Assembly: GCA_964426355.1 (NCBI GenBank)
Contig: CAYRRA010000062.1
Span: 1 to 21,844, forward strand
DNA: 21,844 bases
Reading direction: 5' to 3'
From: JAJFTV01 sp964426355
Lineage (GTDB): Bacteria; Chloroflexota; Anaerolineae; Anaerolineales; Anaerolineaceae
Shown: positions 5,799 through 14,588 of the stretch, piece after piece
Layout: the number at the start of each line of letters is the position of its first letter
How positions within the stretch are numbered: position 1 is the first letter of the stretch
Made by a program: the position numbers and the translations under genes
Notes under the pieces: model-generated
What the model saw: the letters and a program-made list of their open reading frames with translations, nothing else
Databases searched by the model: none
What the model was told of the DNA's origin: nothing

Positions 5799-8156
5799 TT
5801 ACTTTGCGTTGCGACTAGTCAACCCGGAAAAGAGTTGGTTGATCTCTGCCTTTTGATAATATCTCCGAAAAGCGGCGGTTTCTTCCCATAAGATATTGAA
5901 CGAATTTAAAATGGTTGCTTCTTTTTGTCCGGGGTGACCAAAATTTCCCAATCGAATGCGGTTTTCATGCTTATCGATGTATTCCAGCGTGGTCTTCTCA
6001 ACAAAATAATCCACAGCGGTTCGAATGGTCTCTTCCAGATGACCCGTTTCTAACGCCGTTATCTCGATATCGATCCAGCCTTTATTTTCATCTATAGAGG
6101 TTTTTATTCTTTTGAGTATGTGGTTCAGGAATTTAAGCGTGTTCGAGAACTCACTCATTGCCGAAAAGAGCCATATCTTTTCCGGTTTAACTTCCAGTAA
6201 AACCTGGCGCAACACAGCCCTGTTCGGCGGCGGAGATAGAATGGCGAAGTATTGAGACGGTTGAAGGTTTAAACGATTTTTATACCGTGGGTGGGTATAC
6301 AGAGTTTTCAACCCTTCAGCAAAAATTTCTGTTATTTCTTGTGACAGATATTTGTTGATGTAATCCAGGGGTTTCGTTTCGGTACGTAAATCGATCACTT
6401 CAAACGGCAAAGAGATGCTGCATTTTGAAAGGGCAGCTGGCAAATCGTTATGTGGTTTTGAATCGATATATTCAATTTGTACTGTTGGGTTGCCTTTATA
6501 GGTCGATGTTCGCAACTGATAAAGCAAGTCAATGAACTCGTCCGGCAAACGTTGGCGCTCCCCTTTCCACCAGAGCACGTCAGCCTTTTTCCCGGATTGG
6601 GTCTGTACGGTTAACTTGCGATGGTTTGATTCTTTACCAAATGTTATGTCATTCACAACGCGCAAATTGGGGGCGAAAAATGTGAACCGTGGATTACCTG
6701 ACCCAAACGGGCGAAACATTTCCAGTTTTTCCACGAGAGATGCATTGGCGACTTCTTCTAAAGGGAGCACTGCATCAATTTGGTATTCAACTACCTCTGG
6801 CAGTTCTTTACTGGCATTTGTAATCGAACGGGTGAAAGCGCGCTTGAATGCGGGAAGGTTTTTTGTTTCAATTGAGAACCCGGCAGCCATTGGATGCCCA
6901 CCAAAACGCAGTAAATATTGTTGGTTTTCAACCAGTGCAGCCATGACGTCAATCCCTTCCACTGAGCGAACAGAACAACGGGCAGTTTTTTCGTCACTGA
7001 TTGAAATGATCGCAACGGGTTTCCGAAAGACATCCGCCAGGTGGCTGGCAACAATCCCAATCACTCCTGGATCCCATTCACGATTTTCCAGGACCAGGAC
7101 GGGTTTATTTTGGAGTTCCCGATCGTTTTCTACCAGGTTTTGGGCAGCTCGCGAGATAATATCGGTCTTGCCTTTGCGTTCATTATTTGATTCGTCTAAA
7201 TTTTTAGCCAGTTCAGCAGCACGCGTGGGGTCTTTTGTGGTCAGCAATTCAATAACAGGACTTGCATCCCCAATCCGTCCCAGTGAATTCAGGCGCGGTG
7301 CAATCAAATAGGAGATTGTATCTTCATTAATGCTGTCATTTTCAATCCCGGCAGTCTTTAGCAATTCCATTAATCCGGGACGGGCAGTATTTTGCAGGAT
7401 TTTTATACCCATTTGTGCCAGGTATCGAGTCTCACCGATTAGGGGAACCAGGTCGGCGATGATGCCGATGGCTGTGATATCCAGAAGTTTGGTGAGATCA
7501 TCGCTCAAACCGCTTTCCTGATAGAGTGCTTCGATGAATTTGTATGCTACTCCAGCCCCGCTGAGATGGCGTAAAGGGTGGGACGGATCCAATCTTTCGG
7601 GGTTGACGATAGCTAACGCATCCGGGAGTACTTCGGGGAGGGTGTGATGGTCGGTGATGATGGTACGGATACCATTCTCCAACCCATATTGGATGGATTC
7701 AATCTCGCTGACACCGGTATCGCAGGTGATGAGCAGGTTAACGCCCTCTTTAACAAAATCAGAAATGCCCGCATGGCTGATCCCGTGAGATTCGTTTTTT
7801 CTTACCGGGAGGCGATAAATGATGTTATTGGTGAGTCTTTTGATGCCTTCAAATAGAATTGCTGTTGAGGTTTGACCATCTGCATCAAAATCCCCCCAGA
7901 TTCCAATTTTCTGATCTTCGTTAATGGCTGCAATCATTTCAGTAACCGCTTTATGCATGTCCGGCAGTTCAAAAGGGTTGCAGGGAGAGTATTTCGCTGT
8001 ATAGAGATACGCCATCGCCTGAGCCCTGGTTTGTAACCCACGGTAAACCAGTAATTGTGAAATCACTTCAAATCCTGGAAAAATCCCGGAAATTTCAGGC
8101 GACACCTGAACCGGATCGGGCATTTTCCATACTGATTTCCCCGATTTTACAACCAT
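5799..8156 (-). CDS. recJ: Single-stranded-DNA-specific 5'-3' exonuclease RecJ, long form
   Basis: RecJ degrades single-stranded DNA 5' to 3' in recombination and repair. Metal-binding DHH-family motifs are visible: DFDADG (89-94), CDTG (145-148), DHH (169-171), SGAGVAYK (199-206) and PRLNSLGR (287-294). The DHHA1 motif GGHPMAAGFS is at 419-428, and an OB-fold region follows. At 785 aa it is about 200 residues longer than E. coli RecJ and close in length to the Bacillus YrvE type. The extra C-terminal part, from about residue 560, looks like the RecJ C-terminal domain (PF10141), including a LSPPPNRAVLRQVLL segment comparable to the DlP strand of that domain. It is the last gene of the repair block; its start overlaps the nuclease gene by 10 bases and GGTGAGG precedes ATG 8156. 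Confidence 0.93.
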   Translation of the reverse strand: MVVKSGKSVWKMPDPVQVSPEISGIFPGFEVISQLLVYRGLQTRAQAMAYLYTAKYSPCNPFELPDMHKAVTEMIAAINEDQKIGIWGDFDADGQTSTAILFEGIKRLTNNIIYRLPVRKNESHGISHAGISDFVKEGVNLLITCDTGVSEIESIQYGLENGIRTIITDHHTLPEVLPDALAIVNPERLDPSHPLRHLSGAGVAYKFIEALYQESGLSDDLTKLLDITAIGIIADLVPLIGETRYLAQMGIKILQNTARPGLMELLKTAGIENDSINEDTISYLIAPRLNSLGRIGDASPVIELLTTKDPTRAAELAKNLDESNNERKGKTDIISRAAQNLVENDRELQNKPVLVLENREWDPGVIGIVASHLADVFRKPVAIISISDEKTARCSVRSVEGIDVMAALVENQQYLLRFGGHPMAAGFSIETKNLPAFKRAFTRSITNASKELPEVVEYQIDAVLPLEEVANASLVEKLEMFRPFGSGNPRFTFFAPNLRVVNDITFGKESNHRKLTVQTQSGKKADVLWWKGERQRLPDEFIDLLYQLRTSTYKGNPTVQIEYIDSKPHNDLPAALSKCSISLPFEVIDLRTETKPLDYINKYLSQEITEIFAEGLKTLYTHPRYKNRLNLQPSQYFAILSPPPNRAVLRQVLLEVKPEKIWLFSAMSEFSNTLKFLNHILKRIKTSIDENKGWIDIEITALETGHLEETIRTAVDYFVEKTTLEYIDKHENRIRLGNFGHPGQKEATILNSFNILWEETAAFRRYYQKAEINQLFSGLTSRNAK

Positions 8157-8995
8157 GCCTCACCCTTTTGATCCAGCTCATTCATCATGCTTTCCAGTAA
8201 ATTCCCCAGGTCAATATCGAGCAAATCTTCAGAATCTTTATTCCATTCACCCGCCTTTTTCCCGCGTTCACAAAGTGAACGATACACACAGTAGTTACAA
8301 CGCTTTGTATCAGTGGTTTGGCGAAATGCGTGTAACGGTGTTTGTTCAACCTCCTCTATCACTTTTTGCAGAAAATACAGGTCTTCCTCATACTGCGCTT
8401 GTGAATACGTAAAAATCTCAGGGTCTTCTGGGTGACCTGTAAACCAATACATCATTTCAAGGTTATGAGGGAGGAAGTCTTTACTCTCCTCAAATAAATG
8501 GCGACCCGCTGCCAATAGCAAAACCGGATATAGTTTTGATTGAACACGTTTTTTCAGGAATTGTGAAGCCGCTCTTGAAGGTGTCGTTTTCCAATCGATG
8601 ATTAGGATTTTGCCATTGTTTTGCTGGGTAACCAGATCATAACTTGCAATAAACCTCCTTTCAAAGAGTTTTCCCTGCAGCGTAATTTCGGAAAATGGCT
8701 TGTTCAGAAAAGGTTCATTTTCGCACCAGGCGAGAAAATTCTTCCACCAATCTACCAAGGTTGGGTCAATCAATCTTTGCTCGAGAATCTCTGCAGGTAA
8801 GCCCATAAAATATTGTCGAACCGATCTGTGAAACATGAGTCCTCTTTGAATGAACAACTCCTGATCCTCATGCGACTGGGTTGGTTCTGCGGGCCATTTG
8901 AGTTTTTGGATATAACGCAGTTCAAACCTACGGGGGCAATCCAGGTAATCTTGCAGGTTGGTTTGACTGAAACGAAAATCATTTGGAATGGGCAT
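8147..8995 (-). CDS. PD-(D/E)XK nuclease with predicted 4Fe-4S cluster (AddB/Cas4-type)
   Basis: The 282-aa protein has the fold markers of RecB/AddB/Cas4-type nucleases: an N-terminal FSQTNLQDYLDCPRRF segment, RGLMFH (H56), D120 in ASYDLV, and IDWKT (D134, K136) as the catalytic D...DxK core. C20 together with C233-x2-C236-x5-C242 makes the four-cysteine pattern that holds a 4Fe-4S cluster in AddB and Cas4. The size suits a stand-alone nuclease domain. It overlaps the UvrD-like gene by 17 bases and recJ by 10, so it is almost certainly translated together with them. Inference: it is the nuclease subunit of a split AddAB-like end-resection complex. No cas genes are nearby, so a Cas4 role is unlikely. 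Confidence 0.85.
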   Translation of the reverse strand: MPIPNDFRFSQTNLQDYLDCPRRFELRYIQKLKWPAEPTQSHEDQELFIQRGLMFHRSVRQYFMGLPAEILEQRLIDPTLVDWWKNFLAWCENEPFLNKPFSEITLQGKLFERRFIASYDLVTQQNNGKILIIDWKTTPSRAASQFLKKRVQSKLYPVLLLAAGRHLFEESKDFLPHNLEMMYWFTGHPEDPEIFTYSQAQYEEDLYFLQKVIEEVEQTPLHAFRQTTDTKRCNYCVYRSLCERGKKAGEWNKDSEDLLDIDLGNLLESMMNELDQKGEAWL

Positions 8996-11225
8996 GTGAT
9001 TTTCCTCTCATATATCTCATGGCTGCTAATAATGGCTCTGAGGGGGTGTTATTTCCTTTTTTTCCAGAATTCCACGTGATGGTCAATTCAGATTTTGCGC
9101 GTGTTATGCCGACATAAAAGAGGCGTAACCTTTCGCGTGCATATTCAATACGGGCATTGCGGGTAGCTTCTCCGTTTTCGAGGTTCATTGCGATAATGTC
9201 CTCATCCAGCAAAGCTTTTAATCGTGCCAGCATTTCTTCTTGAATGTTTATTTGATCCTCAATAAACCACTTTTCGCCGATATACTTATCTCCTGACATG
9301 CCAAAGGGAAAATCATAATTGCTCACCGACAGAAGGTAAACACGGTCCCATTCAAGCCCTTTGGCTTTATGGATGGTTGTTACAACCACTTTACCTTTAT
9401 GTTCATCTGGATTGAACGCTGTTTCGTCATTTGAGAAGCCATAAAACTTTCGTTGATTATTTGCGATAGCATTTAATTCATCATTAAATTCCGGTAAGCG
9501 CCAATCCGTGTGATTCCTGGCAGCCGTCTCCAGCGATAATGCCAGCTTATGTGCCAGCGCAAGGTCCACGGGACTCAGGAATAAATCCTGTGAGACAGTT
9601 AACACCAACTGGTCGATAGGGAGCAATGCAGCTTTATGCCAACGGTTAATCAATGTGCGAAAATTTTCTAATTCCGAGATAAGCTCTTCACTCGTTTTTT
9701 CTTTGAACAACTGCTTAAGCCAATCCTGCTGTGGAGATGGACAGAGGAATTCTTCAACGCGGCGGCATTTTCTCAAAAGGTTGTGGGTCTGAGAGATGAC
9801 CCGGTTATCCTTTTCGTTTGAAGGGTTGATGTTATTAACGGCTGAGTATAGGCGTGCCAGGCGCTGGCTTGAAGATGGGTCTATCAGGTGATGCAGGATG
9901 TCAGCGATGATCCGGGCAGTTTGTCTGGTGGATTTACTGGTCTGCAGAAGTTCAATTGCTTGTATGTTATAACTGGCTAATACTTCAACCATTTTTGCCC
10001 CGCGCTCATTTCTTGGCACAAGCACAGCAACAGTGCGATCCTGATTCATGGGAAGCCATTTTGACAGTGACATGGCTACTTTTGTCAGCTCATCGTCTGG
10101 GGTTAATTTCTCTTCATACAGAATGACGCCATTCGGTTTATCGGGCGGGTTGGGCTGTGGATCATTCGGCGGGGTTGGCTCGATGAGTGGATAGATTAAC
10201 GTATCTTGCAAAAAGGGATTGGGATTCTCTTCGCTGCGTGACCATTTGATGAGATGGTTCGCCAGATTCATAATCGTATGAGTGGAACGCCCAGAGTTGG
10301 GTAGCTGTTTTTCGCTGACATCAGGGCGGTTGAGGAAATTGATTAGAAATTTTGGGTGAGCGGTTGTAAATGTCTCAAAAATCGCCTGGTTGGGATCACC
10401 AACCCTGACCCAGTTGCCATCATTTCCTGTCAATACCTGCAAGATCTGCTCTTGAAGACGGCTGCTATCTTGTGCTTCATCTTCCAGGATGTATTGCCAC
10501 CGGTATTGCAGCCGTTGAAGAAACTCGGGGTCTGATTCGAGGGCGCGCAGAGCGAGGCGGATCAGGTCGTCAAAATCGATTGCCCCGCGATAGTGAAGAG
10601 CTCGCTGGTATTCCTCATAGATTTCTGCTCCAAAAAGCAAAAAATCATCGTCGCAGTTTGCTGTGTTTAATTTATCTCGGATATCAGTGGCGGATTGTTG
10701 ATAATCTTTGGCGATTTTAATGAAACTGGTTGCCGTATCAACAAGGAGCCTGTTCCAATCTTTCAGCAATTTCGAGTTATTCTGCAAATTCTGGTCTTTG
10801 GCTGTATATTTCACAATCATTTCCGGGTTTAGTCGGAGCCATTGGCTGACCGCATCTGCGAGGATGGATGCGCTCTCACGCTCGTCTATGATTTGAAATC
10901 GGTCCGATAGACCGGCAAGGTCAGGTCGTTCTCGCACGATATCGTGTGCCAGACCATGCAACGTGCGAACGCGATACCCGGTATTGGGTAACAAACCTGC
11001 CCCTTGAATAAACTGTGAAATTCTGGAAGAAAAGTTTTCAACCGCTGAGTTCACCAGCGTCACGATTAATATCTCCTGGTCTTCTGCAACAGCTTCTGAA
11101 AGGATCAGTTGTGCTGCGAGATACGAGAGGGTGTGGGTTTTACCGCTGCCAGGAACAGCCTTAATCCCCATTTTGCCTTGTTTGTATTCGAGGATCAGTT
11201 TTTGTGCCGGGCGAGGTTTAAACAT
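8979..11225 (-). CDS. UvrD/Rep-type SF1A DNA helicase (AddA-like, no nuclease domain)
   Basis: All core SF1A motifs are present in this 748-aa protein: Walker A AVPGSGKT (23-30), motif Ia with TLVNSAVENF, Walker B EDEAQD (248-253), motif III GDPNQAIF (276-283), motif V TTIHKAKGLEWD and motif VI FYVGITRAK. It should therefore be an active ATP-driven 3'-5' translocase. AddA proteins normally carry a C-terminal nuclease; here the sequence stops soon after motif VI, and the nuclease lies in the next gene. The start overlaps the end of the preceding helicase-like gene by 8 bases. Inference: it is the motor of a multi-subunit resection complex rather than a stand-alone UvrD or PcrA. Confidence 0.93.
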   Translation of the reverse strand: MFKPRPAQKLILEYKQGKMGIKAVPGSGKTHTLSYLAAQLILSEAVAEDQEILIVTLVNSAVENFSSRISQFIQGAGLLPNTGYRVRTLHGLAHDIVRERPDLAGLSDRFQIIDERESASILADAVSQWLRLNPEMIVKYTAKDQNLQNNSKLLKDWNRLLVDTATSFIKIAKDYQQSATDIRDKLNTANCDDDFLLFGAEIYEEYQRALHYRGAIDFDDLIRLALRALESDPEFLQRLQYRWQYILEDEAQDSSRLQEQILQVLTGNDGNWVRVGDPNQAIFETFTTAHPKFLINFLNRPDVSEKQLPNSGRSTHTIMNLANHLIKWSRSEENPNPFLQDTLIYPLIEPTPPNDPQPNPPDKPNGVILYEEKLTPDDELTKVAMSLSKWLPMNQDRTVAVLVPRNERGAKMVEVLASYNIQAIELLQTSKSTRQTARIIADILHHLIDPSSSQRLARLYSAVNNINPSNEKDNRVISQTHNLLRKCRRVEEFLCPSPQQDWLKQLFKEKTSEELISELENFRTLINRWHKAALLPIDQLVLTVSQDLFLSPVDLALAHKLALSLETAARNHTDWRLPEFNDELNAIANNQRKFYGFSNDETAFNPDEHKGKVVVTTIHKAKGLEWDRVYLLSVSNYDFPFGMSGDKYIGEKWFIEDQINIQEEMLARLKALLDEDIIAMNLENGEATRNARIEYARERLRLFYVGITRAKSELTITWNSGKKGNNTPSEPLLAAMRYMRGKSHAHSK

Positions 11226-13338
11226 CGGTCACCTGTGCTTCCGGTTGGCTGCGATTTGCTGCTCTGAAAAGATGCTGTACAGCCTGGAGTAAAGGTCCAT
11301 GTTGCTGATTACCCTGTTCGTTGATTTCGCATAGACAAAGAAAAATTTGTTTTCGACAGCGATATAACAGCCCATTTACCAGCCGCTGCAAATTCCTTTG
11401 GTTGGATTGGTATTCATTCATATCACCCCATTTATCATTTTCGCGCCAGTGACGGTTGAGGATGTACGGGTGAGTTAGGGGTTGATTCAACCGCTCCCAC
11501 CAGGATGTATTACCGATGTCTAACCAGAACTGATACTCTACTATTCTGTTGGACATCAGAAAGGTATAAGCAGGGGACAAATAAACCGAAGAACCGGTAT
11601 TACTCTGCCAGGTATCAAAAAACTGAGCAGCAATGACTCCCTTTTCAATCATCTCTACATACTCTTCGGAGATATTTAGTTCGTCAAGGTTCTCATCCAG
11701 CGGAATCACTGAGCGGAATTTATGAAACGAATCCATCAAACGGGCAGTGGTATCTGCTGCATCATAATTGTCATTGAAACCAAAACCGGGTTGTGAAAGC
11801 AGCTCACCGAATAGTTTGCTGAGCAACACATCCAGCGGTAAGCTGCTGTTCAGATGATCAAGCAGCCAGTCTCGCATAATTGTATAGCGTTCGCCAATTA
11901 AATATGTAATGCGTTCCTGCGTATCCGGGTGAATGTCACCGAAACTTCCCAATGGTTCATCATGCTGCCGCGGGCGAAAAATGATTTTCGTCAGCAAATC
12001 GGAACGGATGAGGTCGAAACCTGTGATGGATTGCATCAACATATTTCGGAATTCGTATGACGACGGGGGAGTCCCCCATGCTGGATAGAGGATTTTCAAC
12101 AGTGTTATCAGGCATTGCGTGGCAGGCTCTTCGTACAAACTGCGTGATGGTCGATGCGTTTCGATGGGGATCGAACGTGTTTCCATGCGGGTTATAAATT
12201 CAAAACGCAAAGAATCGCTCAAGAAGGGAGAAATGATGCAGATATTTTCTGGATTTACCCCGTGCATTTCGATTAATTCTTTTACCTGGTCACAAACAAA
12301 ATCGACCATTTCTGGAAAATATTTGTTGTGGTTAATGACAAGAGATTGTTGCAAGATTTCAGGATTGGGACGCACCGTTTTTTTTAGAATCGAACCACTC
12401 AGGTTTGCCTGTAAGTGTTGGATTTCCGGGGTCATCACCCATTTATGCTGTAAGGTGATATTCTCAACGCAATTGCTTTTCAGGGAGTATCCCGAAACCG
12501 GGTCTGAGCCAAGAAACACGCGGTAACCCCCATCCTGATCAAATAGTAACAGGTAATTTTCAAAAGCAGGAAGCCATTGCCTGACGATATCATGCGCAAC
12601 CGGGACGTCTTCTTCAATGTTATCGTAGATTAAATAACGATACTGATTTTTGAGGTATTCCTGAAAGAGAAAGGAAGACCAAAGGTGGTCTTTGAACAGC
12701 TCAATTTGCAGTGAAAAATCGACCAGGTTATTCTTCAGGCAATACTCACGGAACAGCGTGATGCATTCCTGAGCTTCGGTATAAACCTGGATTTGTTCAG
12801 GTTTTCCAGCCCAGGCATTTTTCAATCGTTCACCAATTTCTGAATAATGAAAGCCAACGATAGAAGATTTATTAAGGTTGTCTATGATTTGACTGAATAT
12901 CCGGTTTTGATCAATGGTAATACTGTCAAAATATCCTTTATCCAGAAGGGGCTGCATTTGGCGGGCGGCAAAATATTGAGCCGTTTCCAGTGTGAGGAAA
13001 CGAGGTGGTAAGTCTGGTCGAGCAAAACCAGCGTTTTTTGCAAGCAGTGACCAGAAAAGCTCAACCATCCTGCGAGCCAATCCACCCAGTGTGACGATTT
13101 GTGGCAAACCACCTGGTGGAAATGATATTGAATTTATCACCTGGTAATAAGGCTCTGCCAGCGTCCTTTGTGGCACCAGGACAATAATTTTTTCTGCCGG
13201 AATACCAGCATTGACCATATTTGAAAGATGGAAGGCACCAATGGTTGATTTTCCGCTTCCTGGCGGTCCTTCAAGAAACACAGAATGTCTGCTGGCGCTT
13301 TCCAGAACCTTTTTTTGTTCTTTATTCAACGATTGCAC
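11218..13338 (-). CDS. Degenerate SF1-like helicase subunit (AddB-like)
   Basis: The 706-aa protein starts with an intact Walker A (EGPPGSGKST, about 23-32) followed by a UvrD-like first domain (IIVLVPQRTL). Walker B is degenerate: the usual DExQD is replaced by IYDNIEED (237-244). No QxTRA-type motif VI is found; instead the C terminus has LLYRCRKQIFLCLCE in the matching place. This resembles AddB-type proteins, which keep a nucleotide-binding site and use the fold to hold the DNA or recognise Chi-like sites. It lacks the nuclease and Fe-S domain of AddB, which is supplied by the gene at 8147-8995. It is the first gene of the four-gene block. The ATG at 13338 is preceded by GGAGA at a rather long distance. 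Confidence 0.75.
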   Translation of the reverse strand: MQSLNKEQKKVLESASRHSVFLEGPPGSGKSTIGAFHLSNMVNAGIPAEKIIVLVPQRTLAEPYYQVINSISFPPGGLPQIVTLGGLARRMVELFWSLLAKNAGFARPDLPPRFLTLETAQYFAARQMQPLLDKGYFDSITIDQNRIFSQIIDNLNKSSIVGFHYSEIGERLKNAWAGKPEQIQVYTEAQECITLFREYCLKNNLVDFSLQIELFKDHLWSSFLFQEYLKNQYRYLIYDNIEEDVPVAHDIVRQWLPAFENYLLLFDQDGGYRVFLGSDPVSGYSLKSNCVENITLQHKWVMTPEIQHLQANLSGSILKKTVRPNPEILQQSLVINHNKYFPEMVDFVCDQVKELIEMHGVNPENICIISPFLSDSLRFEFITRMETRSIPIETHRPSRSLYEEPATQCLITLLKILYPAWGTPPSSYEFRNMLMQSITGFDLIRSDLLTKIIFRPRQHDEPLGSFGDIHPDTQERITYLIGERYTIMRDWLLDHLNSSLPLDVLLSKLFGELLSQPGFGFNDNYDAADTTARLMDSFHKFRSVIPLDENLDELNISEEYVEMIEKGVIAAQFFDTWQSNTGSSVYLSPAYTFLMSNRIVEYQFWLDIGNTSWWERLNQPLTHPYILNRHWRENDKWGDMNEYQSNQRNLQRLVNGLLYRCRKQIFLCLCEINEQGNQQHGPLLQAVQHLFRAANRSQPEAQVTDV

Positions 13339-13384
13339 AGAGCATGATCTCCACCACCAAATTTTAAAAATTGTATCATGCTCT
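13339..13384. promoter_or_regulatory. Perfect 10-bp inverted repeat before the repair operon
   Basis: AGAGCATGAT (13339-13348) is repeated as ATCATGCTCT (13375-13384) with a 26-base AT-rich spacer. On the minus strand a -10-like TACAAT (13375-13370) begins inside the distal arm, and the proximal arm sits directly before the start codon at 13338. It could be a pair of operator half-sites or a hairpin in the leader that masks the ribosome binding site. No good -35 box was seen. Confidence 0.45.
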
Positions 13385-13442
13385 TATGGGAATTGAGGTG
13401 AGCGGGGGAGAAGTATGATGTTTTTTCTCTGTCAGGATGTTT

Positions 13443-14408
13443 TTAAAACCATACACTCAAGTCCATTCCATCATATAGATAAGATACTTCCTCTGAATAA
13501 CCATTGAACAACAATGTGTCTCGCCATTCTGTCTCACCAATGCGCTTTTCTCGTGCCTGTGACCAACGTGGGTGTGTAACAGAAGGGTTAACATTGGCAT
13601 AAAAGCCATATTCATCCGGGGCAATATTCATCCAAAATGAGGTGGGCATCTCTTTGACCAGCTCAATCTTTACAATGGATTTAATACTCTTAAACCCGTA
13701 CTTCCAGGGCACCACCAGACGAATGGGTGCACCATTTTGGGGTGGAAGCATTTTGCCGTACATTCCGGTTGCCAAAATGGTGAGATCGTGCATGGCTTCA
13801 TCCAATCGCAGACCTTCGACATAGGGGTACGGATAAAAATTATTCAAACCGGGCATTTGTTCGGGATCTAAAAGGGTGGTCATCTTGATATAAGCTGCAT
13901 CCGAGGTCGGTTCGACTTCTTTGAGCAGCCTGGATAATGGAAACCCAAGCCAGGGAATCACCATTGACCACGTCTCTACGCAGCGCAGCCGATACACCCG
14001 TTCTTCTTGTTCAAAACGATATAGATCTTCCAACCCTAGCGTAATGGGTTTGTGAACAAGACCAGAAATCTCAATGTTCCATGGACTGGTTGAAAAGTCT
14101 TCTGCCAGGGAAGCAACGCGTTGCTTATCGGTTGTAAACTCGTAAAAGTTGTTGTAATTTGTTGCGTCTTCATAGCTCGTGAGGGGTTCGCTGTTAGGTG
14201 TTGTGATCGTATCTTGCGGTGTCGTGGTGTTTTCGCCAGGAAGATCTTCCTGTTGGTTTGTTGCGAGCTGTGAAGGTGAAAGGGAAACACCTCCACAAGA
14301 TGATAAAAGGGTTGCACTCACGCCCCAAATGAGTGCTTCTTTCATAAATTTACGCCGGGAATGATAAATATGCTCCGGTGTGATTTCTGATGAAGGTATC
14401 TTTTTCAT
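13443..14408 (-). CDS. msrP: MsrP-like (YedY) molybdopterin-dependent methionine sulfoxide reductase, Tat lipoprotein form
   Basis: MsrP repairs oxidised methionine in exported proteins. The 321-aa protein matches E. coli MsrP almost throughout: YNNFYEF, RCVETWSM with the molybdenum-binding cysteine C143, YPYVEGLRLDEAMH, LPPQNGAPIRLVVPWKYGFK and PDEYGFYANVNP. The N terminus combines a twin-arginine signal (SRRKFMKE, 17-24) with a lipobox ending at C38 (LLSSC), followed by a Ser/Thr/Pro-rich linker of about 45 residues. This points to Tat export with the cofactor already inserted, and then lipid anchoring. The E. coli protein is a soluble periplasmic enzyme, so the anchor is different. Its usual heme partner msrQ is not adjacent. 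It is divergent from nothing and appears to stand alone. Confidence 0.92.
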   Translation of the reverse strand: MKKIPSSEITPEHIYHSRRKFMKEALIWGVSATLLSSCGGVSLSPSQLATNQQEDLPGENTTTPQDTITTPNSEPLTSYEDATNYNNFYEFTTDKQRVASLAEDFSTSPWNIEISGLVHKPITLGLEDLYRFEQEERVYRLRCVETWSMVIPWLGFPLSRLLKEVEPTSDAAYIKMTTLLDPEQMPGLNNFYPYPYVEGLRLDEAMHDLTILATGMYGKMLPPQNGAPIRLVVPWKYGFKSIKSIVKIELVKEMPTSFWMNIAPDEYGFYANVNPSVTHPRWSQAREKRIGETEWRDTLLFNGYSEEVSYLYDGMDLSVWF

Positions 14409-14588
14409 CGAGTATTTTCCGTTAATAACAAAACCGTATAATGAAGAATGTACACGATTAATATAACAAATGTCTTAATATCGACTTAAAAATAGATGAG
14501 GATAAGCTCGAATCGTTAATTCAATCAGAATGAGCATGAGTAGACGCGCAAAAATCTTGCCAGTAAAAAGTAATTTGTGGAAGAGGAA
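14409..14588. other. Spacer before msrP, after the exonuclease gene
   Basis: This 180-base AT-rich spacer lies upstream of msrP and downstream of the exonuclease gene. No clear terminator hairpin, promoter pair or small gene was seen in it. Confidence 0.4.

Noticed and set aside
6532..7311. 259-codon plus-strand frame inside recJ
   Set aside because: Antisense shadow of recJ, with Ser/Arg-rich composition and no domain.
8147..8995. Cas4 of a CRISPR system
   Set aside because: No cas genes and no repeat array in the window; the operon context is DNA repair.
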